This document shows positions 39,803-51,950 of a stretch of 64,000 nt of DNA, piece after piece; the first letter of the stretch is position 1, and the number at the start of each line of letters is the position of its first letter. Origin of the DNA: Zanthoxylum bungeanum. Its lineage: Eukaryota; Streptophyta; Magnoliopsida; Sapindales; Rutaceae. The stretch is from positions 186,001 through 250,000 of the forward strand of contig SKCR01033643.1 in assembly GCA_019454045.1 (NCBI GenBank), given 5' to 3'. The notes beneath the pieces are model-generated. The model was not told the DNA's origin, searched no databases, and saw nothing but the letters and a program-made list of their open reading frames with translations. A program made the position numbers and the translations under genes.

Positions 39803-41513
39803 TTAAATGCATGTATTCTAGTTAGATTACACAAAAATTGCATGAACATGTATGAAAAAGATTGAAAATGCTTTTGGTTTTTATTTTTACAAAAATGATT
39901 TTCTTCCAAATTTGGGGCATAATAACTCTCTGTAGAAAAATGATAATCGTATGTTCAAATATGTTTTGAAAACTACGACACAGGATCTTCAATCTGGTAT
40001 ATCATTTACTTAATTTCGATTAAAATTGAGAAAGATATGGACCCTAGAAATTGGCTAGACGAATCTTTTTTACCCAGAAAAACACTCCCAGAAGATTCTA
40101 ACTACATGTCATCCGGTATTTATAAAATCAGACGAAAAGTCATCCGATTGGAGTACGACAAGTCATACGTTTAGAGGTTAAATGGACGATATGTCATCCA
40201 TGTAGCAGTCAACCGACAAGTCGGTTGCCCCTATAAATGATAATCAACATGTCATACAGTCACGGAACACGCGGACGACATGTCGTCTGCGTGTGTGACT
40301 TGGCTGAGCCTGGCCGGTGCGTGCGAGCGCGTGAGGGCGAGTGAGAGCCCTCGGCCAGCACATGGAGGCGCGTGTAGGCGCGTGAGATACTCATTGTGGC
40401 ACGTGGTGGCGCGTGGATATTTGTGTCGGCCCGTGTTGGTCATGTCTGTATCAGTTTTCTTCGGTAATTTTGATCTATCATGATTATATGTCTAATCTTT
40501 TTTGTAAAATATTCTAAATCAACCATGATAAATTTATGTTATCATATAAACTTTGTGTTTATAATAAACATCTTAGTGATGTTTATTTAGTCAATGTAAC
40601 TTTGTGTTTCATTGTATTGATTTTTCCTTGTATTTGTTGCAGAAAAATCATGGCGATTATTCGAAAAACACAGACATGGAAATAATATCAGACATATTGT
40701 TGAAAATGGATAAATATCGAATGAGTGAAAGTGATGATATGATTTCGCATATCATCACCTTCAATAACATGTTACAAGAGTCAATATGGGCATGTAATTG
40801 GATATGACAGCCAAATAGATTCAGATTGCTGAGAAACACTCTCCCTAAGATATGACAAAAACAACTTACTCGTATTTGGATATTAGTAAAACGTGAGGAA
40901 AACCAAAATGTTCCTTATAATAAAGCCATTGAGAGGTTAGCAATTGAGTATCTCCGACATAAGGTAAATAATACTATTTTCCTTTGATATCCCGGAAACG
41001 TTGCAAGGATCCTAGATTTGCTATAGGTTTTCCATGGCTGTCCAAGATCAATTACGAGTTACCCAAAGGGTTTGAGGATTCGTATCCCAAAACATATATG
41101 AGTTGGGACTCTAAAACTGGGAAAATTAATATTGTAAACTATTAATGTTTTTCATGTTATTTCTGTGTGTAATTATTTGTTATTTCACGACATGTAAACA
41201 TTGTATTTATATGTATGGATGTTCTATGTTGAATTTAATTTATGTAATTAAATTAATGAGTGTCATGTACATTAATTGTCGCATGATTAAAATGTTCTAG
41301 AAATTTATGTAATTCTTAGAAAATGATTTTACATGATTGATTATGTTGATAATATTTTTATATTGGGTAATTGGATGATGATTGGACACATAGTGGCCTT
41401 TTGACTCTAACCCCATTGAAAAAAATTATTAAACATAATTCATTTATGAAAAAATAAGACAAAAGTATTAACAATTGTGCATGAATGTCTGTAGAAACTT
41501 TGTGTTTTTTAAT
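39803..41513 (+). other. Leader of Copia C with recurring GTCAT steps and a GC-rich patch
   Basis: Between primer site and gag. From 40100 to 40290 short variants of ACAWGTCATCCG recur about seven times, including the palindrome GACGACATGTCGTC. A GC-rich GCGCGTGAG patch follows (40310-40440). No protein is supported. Confidence 0.5.
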
Positions 41514-42376
41514 ATGGCTTCCGCAACAAAGAACATTATCGCTGAACTCAACAAAGGTGAGAAACTGAATGACGATAATTATGAAATTTGGAGCATGAAA
41601 ATCCAATATGTGCTAGAAGAACAAAAGGTTCTTGAAACTCTGAAAATGAGCATGGATGAACCTGAACAGGGCACTACGGCCCAACACAGGCGAGACCGAT
41701 AGGCTTATGAGGCCTGGAAGAAAAAGAATTTCATTGCCCGCATTACGTTGCTAAGCAGTATGGATAATGACCTAATGAAAGAGTTCAGGAAATATGACAT
41801 GGCTAAGGACATGTGGTCCACACTAGCTGAAAAGTTTGGTAGTACATCAATAACCAAACTCAGGTCACTGACAATCAAGTTTGACACATACAAGAAACGC
41901 CCTCAGTTTACTATGTCAAAACACTTGAGGCAAATGTCAAACATGATTACTGAACTGGCAGATGTTTGACATGTTCTTACAGATGAACAGAAAGTCCAAG
42001 CGGTCATTCGTTCTCTTCCAAATAGGTGGGAGCATATGAAGATGCATTTGACCTATAATGAGAGCATTAAAACATTTGATGATGTTAAACGCCACCTTGA
42101 ATTAGAAAGCGACCGACTTGCGGCCGCTAATTCAAATACTGAAGTGTATATGACAGAAACTAGCAAACCTGGGGGTTTCAAGAAGAAAAGAAAATTTCAT
42201 GGTGGTGGGTTCCAGTTCGAAAAAGAACAAAATTCTCCCAATTCAGAAAAGAAATAGAAAACTAATCAACATGGGAAAGGATAACGTCCTACCAAAAAGA
42301 AAACATGGAAAAGGTTAAATGTTTTAACTGTGGTAAGAAAGGTCATTTTGCTCGTGACTGCACACTGAGCCTAAAA
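41514..42376 (+). pseudogene. Copia C gag with CCHC knuckle, broken
   Basis: The ATG at 41514 opens ASATKNIIAELNKGEKLNDD and NYEIWSMKIQYVLEEQ, a UBN2/Retrotran_gag_2 N-terminus. Stops occur at 41700 and 41967, and frame changes follow, but the homology continues (KFGSTSITKLRSLTIKFDTY, DVKRHLELESDRLAAANS, 42036-42257). A CX2CX4HX4C knuckle, CFNCGKKGH...C, is readable at about 42319-42360. Packages element RNA when intact. Confidence 0.85.
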
Positions 42377-42378
42377 AG

Positions 42379-43871
42379 TTGAATACATTTCGTGCATATT
42401 TAAATGAAATATGTGTTTCAAGTTCAATCTTTCTAACTGAATATAATCATTTGTGGACTGTAGACTCAGGAGCCACTGACCATGTAGCGAAGGATAGAGA
42501 TGTCTTCGTGGAATTTCGACGAATTTCACCTGGGGTAAAGTGGATATATGTTGGCAACAACTCACGGGTTGAAGTCAAAGGAATAGGAACATGCAAGTTA
42601 GTCATGCATGGTGGAAAAACTTTATTACTACATGATGTATTGTTTGCTCCACAAATTCATCGAAATTTAGTCTCTGTGTTGGTTTTGGTTAATTTAGGTT
42701 TCAATTTGAACTTCCATAAATTTGGTGTTGATTTTTACTTAGGTACAATACATTATGGTTCTGGTTATTTTCTTAATGGTTTTATTGTATTGAATGTTAA
42801 ATATTTCAATCACAATTCCAGTTTTTCATTTGTTACTTCAACTGTCAATGATGATAGTGATGTAATTGTGTGGCATGCTAGACTTGGCCACATTGGCCAG
42901 TAAAGAATGAACAGATTAGCCAAAGAAGGCTTTTTGGGAAATATTGAGAAGGTAGAATTGTCAACCCGTGAATATTGCTTGGCTGGAAAAACTGCAAGAA
43001 AACCATTTGAAAAAGGGACTAGAGCAGAATTTCCATTACAATTAATCCATTCATATATATGTGGTCTAATGAATGTTAGAGCAAGGCATGAAGCATCTTA
43101 TTTCATCACATTTATAGATGATTTTACACGCTTTAGTTATTTCTATTTGATTGCTCATAAATCCGAAGCATTAGAATGTTTCAAGAAATTTATGAATTTA
43201 ACAGAAAATCAATTTGACAAGAAAATTAAAGCACTACGCACTGACCGTGGTCGTGAGTACTTTTCTGATCAGTTCAGAGAATTATGTGATGAAAAAGGAA
43301 TTAGTCATCAGTTGACTACTCCTGCTACTCCTCAACAAAATGGTGTTGCGGAAAGAAGAAATAGAACTCTTATTGAAATGGTTAGGTCTATGATGGCACA
43401 AGTAAATTTGCCTATAACCTATTGGGTGATGCATTATTAACTACCACATATGTACTTAACCGAGTGCCATCAAAATCTGTGTCCACCACACCATATGAGT
43501 TATGGACAGGTCGCAAACCAGATATTCACTTTCTGAAACCTTGGGGTTGTGCGGCCTATGTTCATATGCGTTTTCACGAATATGGAAAGTTAGGCCCAAG
43601 AGGAAAAAAGAGTATATTCATAAGATATTCTGAACAATCAAAAGGGTATGTTTGCATAGGTGAACATGAAAGTGGAGGCGTGACAGAATTTGAATCTCGA
43701 GATATCACATTTTTAGAAAATGATTTTCCTAAGCAGGGAGAGATAGGTCAAGATTTATCTCTATATGAAACTCAAGATCATATTGATCACATGATTGGTG
43801 AACACTCGGGTTTACCTAATTCAAGTGAGAGTGATGAGAGAAATTTGAGAAAACATGATGAATCTGTTTGA
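42379..43871 (+). pseudogene. Copia C protease and integrase, broken
   Basis: 42379-42903 has the protease loop LWTVDSGATDHVA and the HARLGHIGQ zinc region, ending in TAA. 42907-43440 has CLAGKTARKP and the integrase core. The first catalytic position reads HSYICG, with Tyr where Asp is required; the second is intact (RTDRGREY) and the Glu is present (NGVAERRNRT). A one-base shift joins to 43422-43871 (LNRVPSKSVSTTPYELWTGR). The Asp-to-Tyr change alone would abolish integration. Confidence 0.85.
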
Positions 43872-45730
43872 CATGAATCTCAAAATGATGAATTAGTTTC
43901 ACATAAGTCTCTTTTACGTGATCCGAATGGGAGTGATGTACATATTCCAAGTGGGAGAAATGTGCATGATTCAAATGGGAATAATATAGAAAGTGAGGAA
44001 TCAGTTCCACCACTAGAATCCCAATTGCGACATAGTAATCGTATATGCATTCCTCGACGTTGTTTCGATATCGAAGGAGAAACCTTTATGATTCTACCTC
44101 AAGAGGATGAAGAACCTAGAAACATAAGAGAGGTTCTTCAGTGTCATGCTAAGGAAAAATAGATGAAAGCAATGGAAGAAGAAATAAAGTCTATGAGGTC
44201 CAACCAAGTTTGGAAATTGGTTGATCTACCCAAAGGACGCAAAGCTATCAAGAACAAATGGGTTCTTAAAATAAAGCGTAATGCCGATGGCAATATCGAA
44301 AGATATAATGCACGGCTTGTAGCAAAAGGGTATATGCAACAAGAAGGAATTGACTACGAAAAGACTTTTTCACCTGTTGTAAGGTTTACCTCAATTCGCT
44401 TGATTCTGGCTATAGTAGCAAGTATGGATCTAGAATTACATCAAATGGATGTAAAGATTGCTTTTCTCAATGGAGAACTTGATGAAGAAATCCACATGGA
44501 ACAACCAGTAGGTTTCATAAAAGAAATGAAAATGAGAAAGTATGTATACTTTTAAAGTCTATATATGGTCTCAAGCAATCGTCTAGACAATGGTATATAC
44601 GATTCCACAATACAATCATTTCAAATGATTTCACAATGATAGATGAGGATCATTGTGTGTACACCAAGAGAGATGAAGATAATATGTATACTTTTAAAGT
44701 CTATATATGGTCTCAAGCAATCGTCTAGATATGGTATATACGATTCCATAATACAATCATTTCATAATTTCAAATGATAGATAGTGATATCATTGTGTGT
44801 ACACCAAGAGAGATAAAGATAAGTTCATATCTATCTTTATACGTGGATGATATACTTATAGCTGGAAATGATAAGGAGTTTGTAAAATACATTAAATAAT
44901 GGTTATCATCTAATTTCGAGATGAAAGATATGGGTGAAGCTGCATATATTCTTGGGGTTAAGATCTCAAGAAATCGTTCAAAGAATTTATTATCTCTTTC
45001 ACATGAGTCATACATAAAGAAAATTCTTGAACGTTTTCAAATGCATGCATGCAAACCCATTGATACTCCTATCACAAGAACTGAAGCTTTAAGTCGTAGA
45101 TTGTGTCCTGAAACTCCACAGGAAAATGAACAAATGAAGAAAGTTCCTTATGCAAATGCAGTTGGAAGTTTAATGTACGCAATGTTGTGTACAAGACCTG
45201 ATATATGTTTCGCTGTTGGAATGGTAAGTAGATACCAATCCAATCCAGGACTGGCACATTGGAAAGCAGTTAAAAGAATATTTAGGTATCTGAGAGGGAC
45301 AACTGATTACTCATTGTGTTATACTGATGCTGACTGGGGAGGAGCTTTAGATGAAAGAAAATCTACCTCTTTTTTTTTCTTACTAAACAATGGTGTCATT
45401 TCATGGAGCAGCAAGAAACAATCTTGTATAGTCTTATCCACAATGGAGGTTGAATTTGTGGCCTTTTCATCGGTAGTACAAGAGGCTGTATGGTTGAAAA
45501 GGTTCTTGGATCATTTGGGTATGTCAAATAAAGCTTCTGGTCCAGTATTAGTTAACTGTGATAGTGAAGCAGCGATAGCCTACACAAAAGACCCAAAATT
45601 CCATTGTAAAACGAAACATATAGATACCAAATATAACTTTGTGAAAGACATTGTTGCACGAGAAGAGGTAAACATGAAGTACATTTCTACGTAAGAAATG
45701 GTAGCAGATCCATTGACCAAGCCTGTTCCT
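43872..45730 (+). pseudogene. Copia C reverse transcriptase and RNase H, broken
   Basis: 44163-44555 gives the RT N-terminus (NQVWKLVDLPKGRKAIKNKW, RLVAKGYMQQEGIDYEKTFS, MDVKIAFLNGELDEEI). A 141-base tandem duplication disrupts the fingers/palm (44542-44822). The catalytic motif LYVDDILIAGN is readable at about 44836-44868. 44921-45694 then supplies the rest: YILGVKISRNRSK, VPYANAVGSLMYAMLCTRPD, YTDADWGGALDERKSTSFFF, and the RNase H residues to NMKYIST, followed by a stop and ADPLTKPV in frame. Converts RNA to DNA when intact. Confidence 0.87.
44542..44822 (+). repeat. Tandem duplication (141 bp) inside Copia C reverse transcriptase
   Basis: TATGTATACTTTTAAAGTCT starts at 44542 and again at 44683. 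Both copies continue to ACACCAAGAGAGAT with small differences, including a few-base indels. The extra copy is absent from the normal protein order. Confidence 0.85.
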
Positions 45731-46810
45731 AGAGATGTCTTTGTGTGAGACATGTAAAAACTCAGGGATTGCGTAGATGTTAATGTGCTCACATATTATG
45801 ATATGTATTTTTCCTAAATAATGTTTACTAATGTTAATACTTATTGATGTTTGTATTCAATGTTTACATGTTAATATGTTGATACATGTTTTAAACAAAT
45901 ATACTATTAGTTAGTATGAGAAGTATGTCGGACAAGTGATGATTGGCCCTCTCACACGGGAAATCGCCTATATTACTTTGTGTTAATGAGAGATGAGATA
46001 AATTTTTAAGCCAATTATCTGAGTGATAATTTAGAGAGCTCGAGCTTGAAAATTATGTAATGTCGTTATGAGGTCACTTTCTATGTGATATGACCTAAGG
46101 TGAATAAGTTTGTTTCACCTTACTTGTCTTAATGTCAGATATGAGTTAGACATTGTGTTTGTCTGAACTATAAATCTGTACGGTATTTTATGAGACATGC
46201 GCTCCATGGGAAAGAAGAAAATATCGTAGCACATGTTTTCATACCATGTGTACATTTGCGACTATTGAGGGTAATACAAGTAGATCACAGTCTTGATATT
46301 GTGTGAGACCCTTGAGATTATTTCAATCTCACATTGTACCCTTTAGACTCTTGTCTGCTTCTCAAAACTTGGATTTGATGATCGCTATCTTGGAGTGTTA
46401 CTGAAGGATCATGAGAGATTCGATCCGAAAGGACATTTCTGGAAAAACGAATTGAATCAAGGTTGAGAGATCCGAGAAAGGAGAAAGATCATTATATAAG
46501 TTATATCACATTAGCTTGTATTCACTAGTCGACCAATTATATTGTTCTATGTGATCAAACATGATTGTGAATACAAAATAAATATTACATTTGAAAAGAG
46601 ATCGAGAGAGATATAATGTGATAAATGATCGAGGATACTGCATACATAATCCACTAAGGTTCTATCCATTTTTCGAGCAGTTATATATTCCTAACAGATG
46701 TATAGCAACTGAGCTCTCGAAGTATGCTGGTCGCACGGTACAATTGCTAAGTATGAATTATTCTTGTAGAGACAATAAAAACTGTGATCCCATCATGTGT
46801 GAGTGAGAGA
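45731..46810 (+). other. 3' noncoding region of Copia C
   Basis: About 1.1 kb between RNase H and the 3' LTR, without a credible protein, ending in the polypurine-like GTGAGTGAGAGA at about 46799-46810. Confidence 0.6.
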
Positions 46811-47322
46811 TGTTGGAAATTATTATGAAACAACAATTAGTAATAATTTCATGTTAGAAATTATTAAGAGTTGTTAAATAACAACAATTAGTAATATGTT
46901 GGAAATTATTAAGTTTTGGAATTATTAAGTAACAACAAGAGTTGTTAAATAAATAATTAAGTAACAACTAGAGTTGTTAAACAACATTAATTAGTAAAAT
47001 GTTAAATGGGGAACATGTGATACACTCATGATGGTAACATTTTTTGGAAGGGTTAGAGAAAGTCATTAATAGTAATCAATGCATATGATTACATAGTGAC
47101 TTGATTTCCCTCCTATAAATAAGAGCATTTGTTTATTGAGTTAAACAATCAATTAAGTTTGATTAAGAGTGTCTCTATAAGAAGAAATGTATGCAATTGT
47201 GTTGTGATTAACTTAGATTTATTTCAATTAGTTTGTAAATAAATTTAGGACTAGTAATACATATTTGGTTAGATCCTAAGAGGACAAATATGTAAATATA
47301 TTAGAGATTATGTTTCCTAACA
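46811..47322 (+). repeat. 3' LTR of Copia C
   Basis: Same ends and length as 39278-39789; only scattered single-base differences are visible. Confidence 0.93.
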
Positions 47323-47330
47323 CTTTAATA

Positions 47331-47393
47331 ATAATGATGATGATGATGACGATGGTGGTGGTGGTGGTGGTAATGACGACGACGACGACGATG
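47331..47393. repeat. Compound trinucleotide microsatellite
   Basis: Runs of ATG/GAT, GGT and GAC triplets follow one another directly after the Copia C target duplication. Confidence 0.85.
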
Positions 47394-49279
47394 AACTTTT
47401 TATTTGTAGTATATGCATTTTTTAAATTTTTTTTAAAAAAAATATTTAAAATTTGAAAATTTTATTCTGGTTCAGGGTCCCTAACTCAACTCGATTTGGA
47501 TTTTTATATATTTTGGAGCTCGAACCAGTCCCGATTAAGGCGGATCCTCATGATTCTCTTAGCGGATTTTTCTCATCACTCTATATACGGGCAATCTTGC
47601 AGTATTGCCATGAAAATGGGAGTGAACTCGCTGCCATTTAAAATGGCAGCAGCTTGCTGACATCAAGTTGCTACCGTATTTTGATGAAAAAAGTTGTAAA
47701 AAAAAAATTAATTTTGGAGGAAGGAGACGAAGATATTTTTGTCTTAAATTATGATTTTGTTCAATTCTAAAAAGAATTATTTTGGTTTCCGAAATTTGCT
47801 ATTTTAAGTTTGGAATATCTAAAATTGGTCATTTCTCTTAATTAAATCACATTTTCATTTACTTTTTTTACTTGAGCTACCCTGCCGTGTTTACAGACCC
47901 AATATTCACTGTCATCGTATTAATTGTAAGGAGTTATAAATAAGAGTAGGCTTGAGTATTATGACTATTGAACCTTCTAGACTACGAGACTAAGAAGGGT
48001 TTATGAAGAATATAAAATATGCAGCTGGTTCCTGATTTAGCACTTTTTGACTTCTAATATTCAAGGATGTGATTTCGAGATAAAAATATTTAGGATTTGA
48101 TTGTTAGATTTTACGTTTGAGTGTAGTGATATTTTTTGTAAGAATTTGAAACATCCGATAATTTTATCTGATCTGTTTAAATTGAGTCGACTAATTTCAC
48201 GACGGATTTCCGCTGTTTAAAAAAAAAACTTTTTTGACCTCTAAATTACTGTTATCATATGAATGCCAAACGATAAACACACTTTGGCTATTAACACTTG
48301 TTCATTCAAGTCCCGTCACTGGCTCTGCTTGCATCTGGGTGTTCTCACACGGTTTTGGAATACTGACCGGAAACTGAAAAGTAATGTCATTTACAAGAAG
48401 TTCCTGGAAATGGTCTTAACTTCACGCGGGCAATTTAATCATTATAAACAGGAATCTGTTGAAGTATATGTGTTATTAAACAAGTTTAATATGCAAAGTT
48501 ATCATTAACATACCAAATCAGAATATAAACTATAAGATTTAAAGGAAATCTGGAAAAAAAGGTTGAAGATGATTGAAACTGAATCTAAGTTGAATTGTCT
48601 CTCTTTAAGAATTTATTAATCTCGTCTCGGTACTCTATGAATGTCTTGTGGTTAACGTTATCCTATGATTACTTGGATATTTCGTGTAGAAATGACACTC
48701 ATTTCACAAGAATTTAAATAAGAAAAATGGAGGCAAATCTCTCTTAAATTTAGCTCTCTAATTAATAATAAATATTGGAATTTCTAGATATAAGAAAATG
48801 AACCCAAGACCCCCTCTTATAGGCATAGAAGGATATTTTGTGGACACCTTTTGATTTATTGTGTAACTCTCCTAGGAGTTATACCCATTTCCTTGTACTC
48901 TTGGGAGCCTAGAGTTGTGTTCTTAGAGTACATATCCATTTAACTTGTGTATTTCTCGTACTTCTTAAGAGAAGTGTCTCTCCTATACTTATAATATATA
49001 TTTAGAGAATTTACCGGTGAAAACCATCTTACAATTTGTGTTAACTAGGGTGAAAGTAATTAGCTTAAAATAACTTCACTCTTTTATCATGCAAGTCAAA
49101 ATTAAACAGAGAAAATGAAACAGAACCAGGAGGGAGGGAAGAGTGTAAACAAAAAATGAATTTAATCACTACATTAGAAATAATCAATTTAATATTCACA
49201 TAAGATATAAAAGCAATACACTCCCTTTATCCTCAGATCCCTTGATATATTTGTATCAAAATCCCTACTTTACATCCCA
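47394..49279. other. Intergenic DNA, possible minus-strand LTR fragment
   Basis: No convincing gene; the 81-codon frame at 48263-48508 has no recognisable motif. Around 48800-48815 the minus strand has TATAAGAGGGGG in LTR-like context, which could be an old solo LTR between about 48600 and 49060, but I find no ends. Confidence 0.3.
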
Positions 49280-49639
49280 CTAAGAATGTTCATTATTCCT
49301 TTTCCTGGTAACCCTGATGTAGCAAAATACAGCAGCAAAAATAGCAGTGACAAGACCACCAATGATGACACCACCACCAGCCACTGACGTATCAGAATGA
49401 TGCAGATGATGCTTACCCAGCCGTCTGATCGTCTCTGGAGCCTCAGCTGATCCAGACTCATTAGTAGATGACTCTGAGTGACTTGAAACAGGCTGATCTG
49501 CAATTCCAGAAACCACCCCAGTTGGCTCATCCTCTGTTTCAGACTTAACCCCAAATGGGTTCACTTCAGATTTATCAGCCATGGCTTGCAACATTAAAAT
49601 CTCAGCCACAATCAAAAGAACCAACACAAGTCTAGCCAT
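49280..49639 (-). CDS. Small type I single-pass membrane protein, function unknown
   Basis: 119 residues from the ATG at 49639; the frame is open a little further, but the upstream position at 49660 is GTG, so it is not a start. Residues 1-21 are a signal peptide (MARLVLVLLIVAEILMLQAM, cleavage probably near Ala21). A Ser/Glu/Thr-rich acidic ectodomain (22-75) has no Cys. A His-rich patch (GKHHLHH) precedes a transmembrane helix at about 88-110 (GGGVIIGGLVTAIFAAVFCY). A short basic cytosolic tail (RVTRKRNN) follows. No known domain. The layout fits secretory-pathway or plasma-membrane small plant proteins. A TATA box lies about 100 bases upstream. Coding frame intact, no intron evident, probably expressed. 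Confidence 0.75.
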   Translation of the reverse strand: MARLVLVLLIVAEILMLQAMADKSEVNPFGVKSETEDEPTGVVSGIADQPVSSHSESSTNESGSAEAPETIRRLGKHHLHHSDTSVAGGGVIIGGLVTAIFAAVFCYIRVTRKRNNEHS

Positions 49640-49736
49640 TTTCTTAAAAAAAATCTTCACTATAGTTGGTGAATATTTGAAGACTTGGGCGCTTTAGCTT
49701 ACATACAGGAGTAGTGTCTAAGTGAGTTGATGGCTT

Positions 49737-49745
49737 TTATATATA
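49737..49745 (-). promoter_or_regulatory. TATA box of the membrane-protein gene
   Basis: The minus strand reads CCTATATATAAAAGCC, about 100 bases upstream of the ATG at 49639, giving a 5' UTR of about 70 bases. Confidence 0.7.
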
Positions 49746-49747
49746 GG

Positions 49748-50410
49748 ATTCAAGCAAGCATGGGGTTATATTTTTGTTGTGTTTGAAAGAGCAAAGAAGT
49801 TTCACTTCACTAGTTTTCTAGATGGGACCCGTTTGTATTAAAGTGAGTCTGGCTTTAGGCTTTGGTAAGTGTGAAAGTAACTTTTGATTCTCTTCGACCT
49901 AGGCAATGCTAAGTTATTGCTAACACATCAGGGGAACGGACTTGAACATGCCACGTGTCCTTAATTGAGTAGCTGGTTATTGGCTTACTGCCAGATCGTG
50001 CTTGATTTAATTCACTTGTTATAAAAATTATATTTTGATTTTTTAACATAAGAAATGGTTAAGTAATTAATATAGCTAAAGTTAGGTCCGTAAATTTTGA
50101 GCTGGGTGGGTCCAGTTTGGTTGAGAATCAGTCAAACAACCAATCATATCAACAGATCCTGATGATCTGGGGGTTGAATGTGGGTTGCCCGAGACGACAT
50201 CGTTTAAGGAGGGGAAATAAAGGTAGAGATGTTAGTATTTTGATATTTTATGTGGCAAGTAATGTGGTAAATGGTAGCTAGCCAGTAAAGCAGCCACCTG
50301 GCAGCCAACCAAGCTCAAAATACAAAAAATCCAACTCTGTTGCGACGCCAACGCGGGGAGTTCAATTCGAGTGGGGACTAAAAGTCGTTCCTTTATGTGG
50401 CTTAAATGGA
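49748..50410. repeat. Upstream region of the membrane-protein gene (copy 1 of a duplication)
   Basis: Shares, in order, several blocks with 51620-53440: TTTTTGTTGTGTT; GGCTTTAGGCTTTGGTAAG; TAACTTTTGATTCTCTTC; ATGCCACGTGTCCTTA; TTGAATGTGGGTT; GGTAGC...AGTAAAGCAGCCA; GCGGGGAGTT. It contains the ACGT-core motif CCACGTG near 49952. Confidence 0.8.
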
Positions 50411-51619
50411 GTACAATGTTTAGTTGAGTTAAATAAATTATGAGAATTTACTTAATATTCAGTATAAATTTTAATTTCAAGAAATATAAAATAGTTTACT
50501 GGTGACATAGGTTTTTTTATTTTTTTTATTTTTTTTATTTTTTTTATTTATTATTATTTCAAAGCAGATGTATATATGTCAAATTTTTATTTCATATCAT
50601 TCTCTAATAGACAACAATCATCAAGGCCTTAAAACTTGTCCAAGATAGTAAATCACTTTTTTTTTGTTGAATGGCGAGTAACTTCTCCTCTCATTCTTGA
50701 GATCTAACATTCGAGTTCTCATGTGTGTACGAAGATGTGATTTTCTTTTAAACTTAGATATCTAGATATTATATCGTTACAAATCTAATGTGCCTAATAT
50801 CGATAAATTTCTAATGATAAACAAAAGTAAATAGTAATTAAAATGGCTTATACACATACATGGACGTTTCCATAAATTTTGTTTGGTCGGGATATATTCA
50901 AAATTTATTATAAATTTTTTTTTTAATTTTTTTTAATTTTTTTTTTGGATAAGGACAAGTCTGACCATTAAGCTACACTTTAATTGTAAAATTCATTTAT
51001 AATATATAATACAACATCTATAATATTTATTTTATAATATTTTTATTATTCAACAATAATTCATGTAATGAAAATGATGTATGGTAGTTTTATTGTCAAT
51101 TCATGCTTTGGATCATAAGTGTTGGGTGATGGAGAAGTATCGATAATACTGACTAATCGATATCAGTGGGATTATGAGATAAATTTAAAATTTTCTTTTA
51201 TCAATTGTAGTTTTTTAAGATGAATAATTTAAAAGATCTAAGTTCAAAACATAGATATATTAATCAATTTTCTTAAGAAGTAACATTAAGAAAAAATGAA
51301 AAAAAAAAAAATTATCTTCTATCATACTATTTTTTTTATACCACTTATTCAGTGTGATTAATCGATTTTTATAAAATCAAAATAATGGAATAATTTTCAA
51401 ATAATTGTACTTTTATATCATAAAAAGTCAAAATTTCTCCAAATTAATTGGATTATTAGCATAATTTTAAAACTTAATTGAAATATTTTTGTAGAATTAA
51501 AAAAATTAAAATCGATTTTAAAATTATAATTGAAATTTTCTTAAAATCTATCGACTAATCCGAATACGTGCCTATACTGATCCAACGTGGATACGTCACT
51601 GTACACATATAGAGGGTTA
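50411..51619. other. AT-rich spacer between the two upstream-region copies
   Basis: Contains poly-T tracts (50513-50548, 50910-50945) and a box-B-like ATTCGAGTTCTC near 50713 that may be a SINE relic. No gene is seen. Confidence 0.4.
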
Positions 51620-51664
51620 AATCAAGCATTGGGTTAGATTTTTGTTGTGTTGAATCAAATATCA

Positions 51665-51950
51665 GCCAAAGAGGTAGTGGTCTCATTGGTAACCCATGTC
51701 TCTCACCAAGTGAGAGACATGAGTTTGAATCTCAACAAAAGCAGTGGAGACTCAAACCTTGCTTTTTAGAAGGAAGAAGTTCTTCTATATGGGAGTTGAT
51801 TCTCAAGCTGTGTCTTGACTGATTTAGAATTTGTATGTCCCGAGGTACGTCTCGGTTGATTTCTGGGCAGTGCTATAATTGTATGTATTTAGAATTTCAG
51901 TTGATAGTATATTGTAATACATGTAGTTTGTAATAATTGAAAAAAAAAAA
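51665..51950 (+). mobile_element. tRNA-derived SINE, 286 bp, with 12-bp TSD
   Basis: Flanked by exact AATCAAATATCA (51653-51664, 51951-51962). Box A at about 51674-51690 (GTAGTGGTCTCATTGG), box B at about 51721-51733 (GAGTTTGAATCTC), with a CTCTCACC...GTGAGAG hairpin between them, and an A-tail at 51939-51950. Its layout, including the hairpin between boxes, matches the SINE at 6999-7264, so they may belong to one superfamily. Confidence 0.9.

Larger units (their letters stand above)
39278..47322 (+). mobile_element. Complete Copia element C, 8.0 kb, TSD CTTTA
   Basis: Two 512-base LTRs (39278-39789, 46811-47322), exact 5-bp duplication CTTTA (39273-39277, 47323-47327), Met primer site at 39791, and a polypurine tract just before 46811. 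Order: long leader, gag, CCHC knuckle, protease, integrase, reverse transcriptase, RNase H, ~1-kb 3' noncoding. The LTRs are nearly identical by eye, yet the coding part has many stops. Confidence 0.95.

Noticed and set aside
49640..49660. Seven extra N-terminal residues for the membrane protein
   Set aside because: The codon at 49658-49660 is GTG on the minus strand; the first ATG is at 49639 and starts a good signal peptide.
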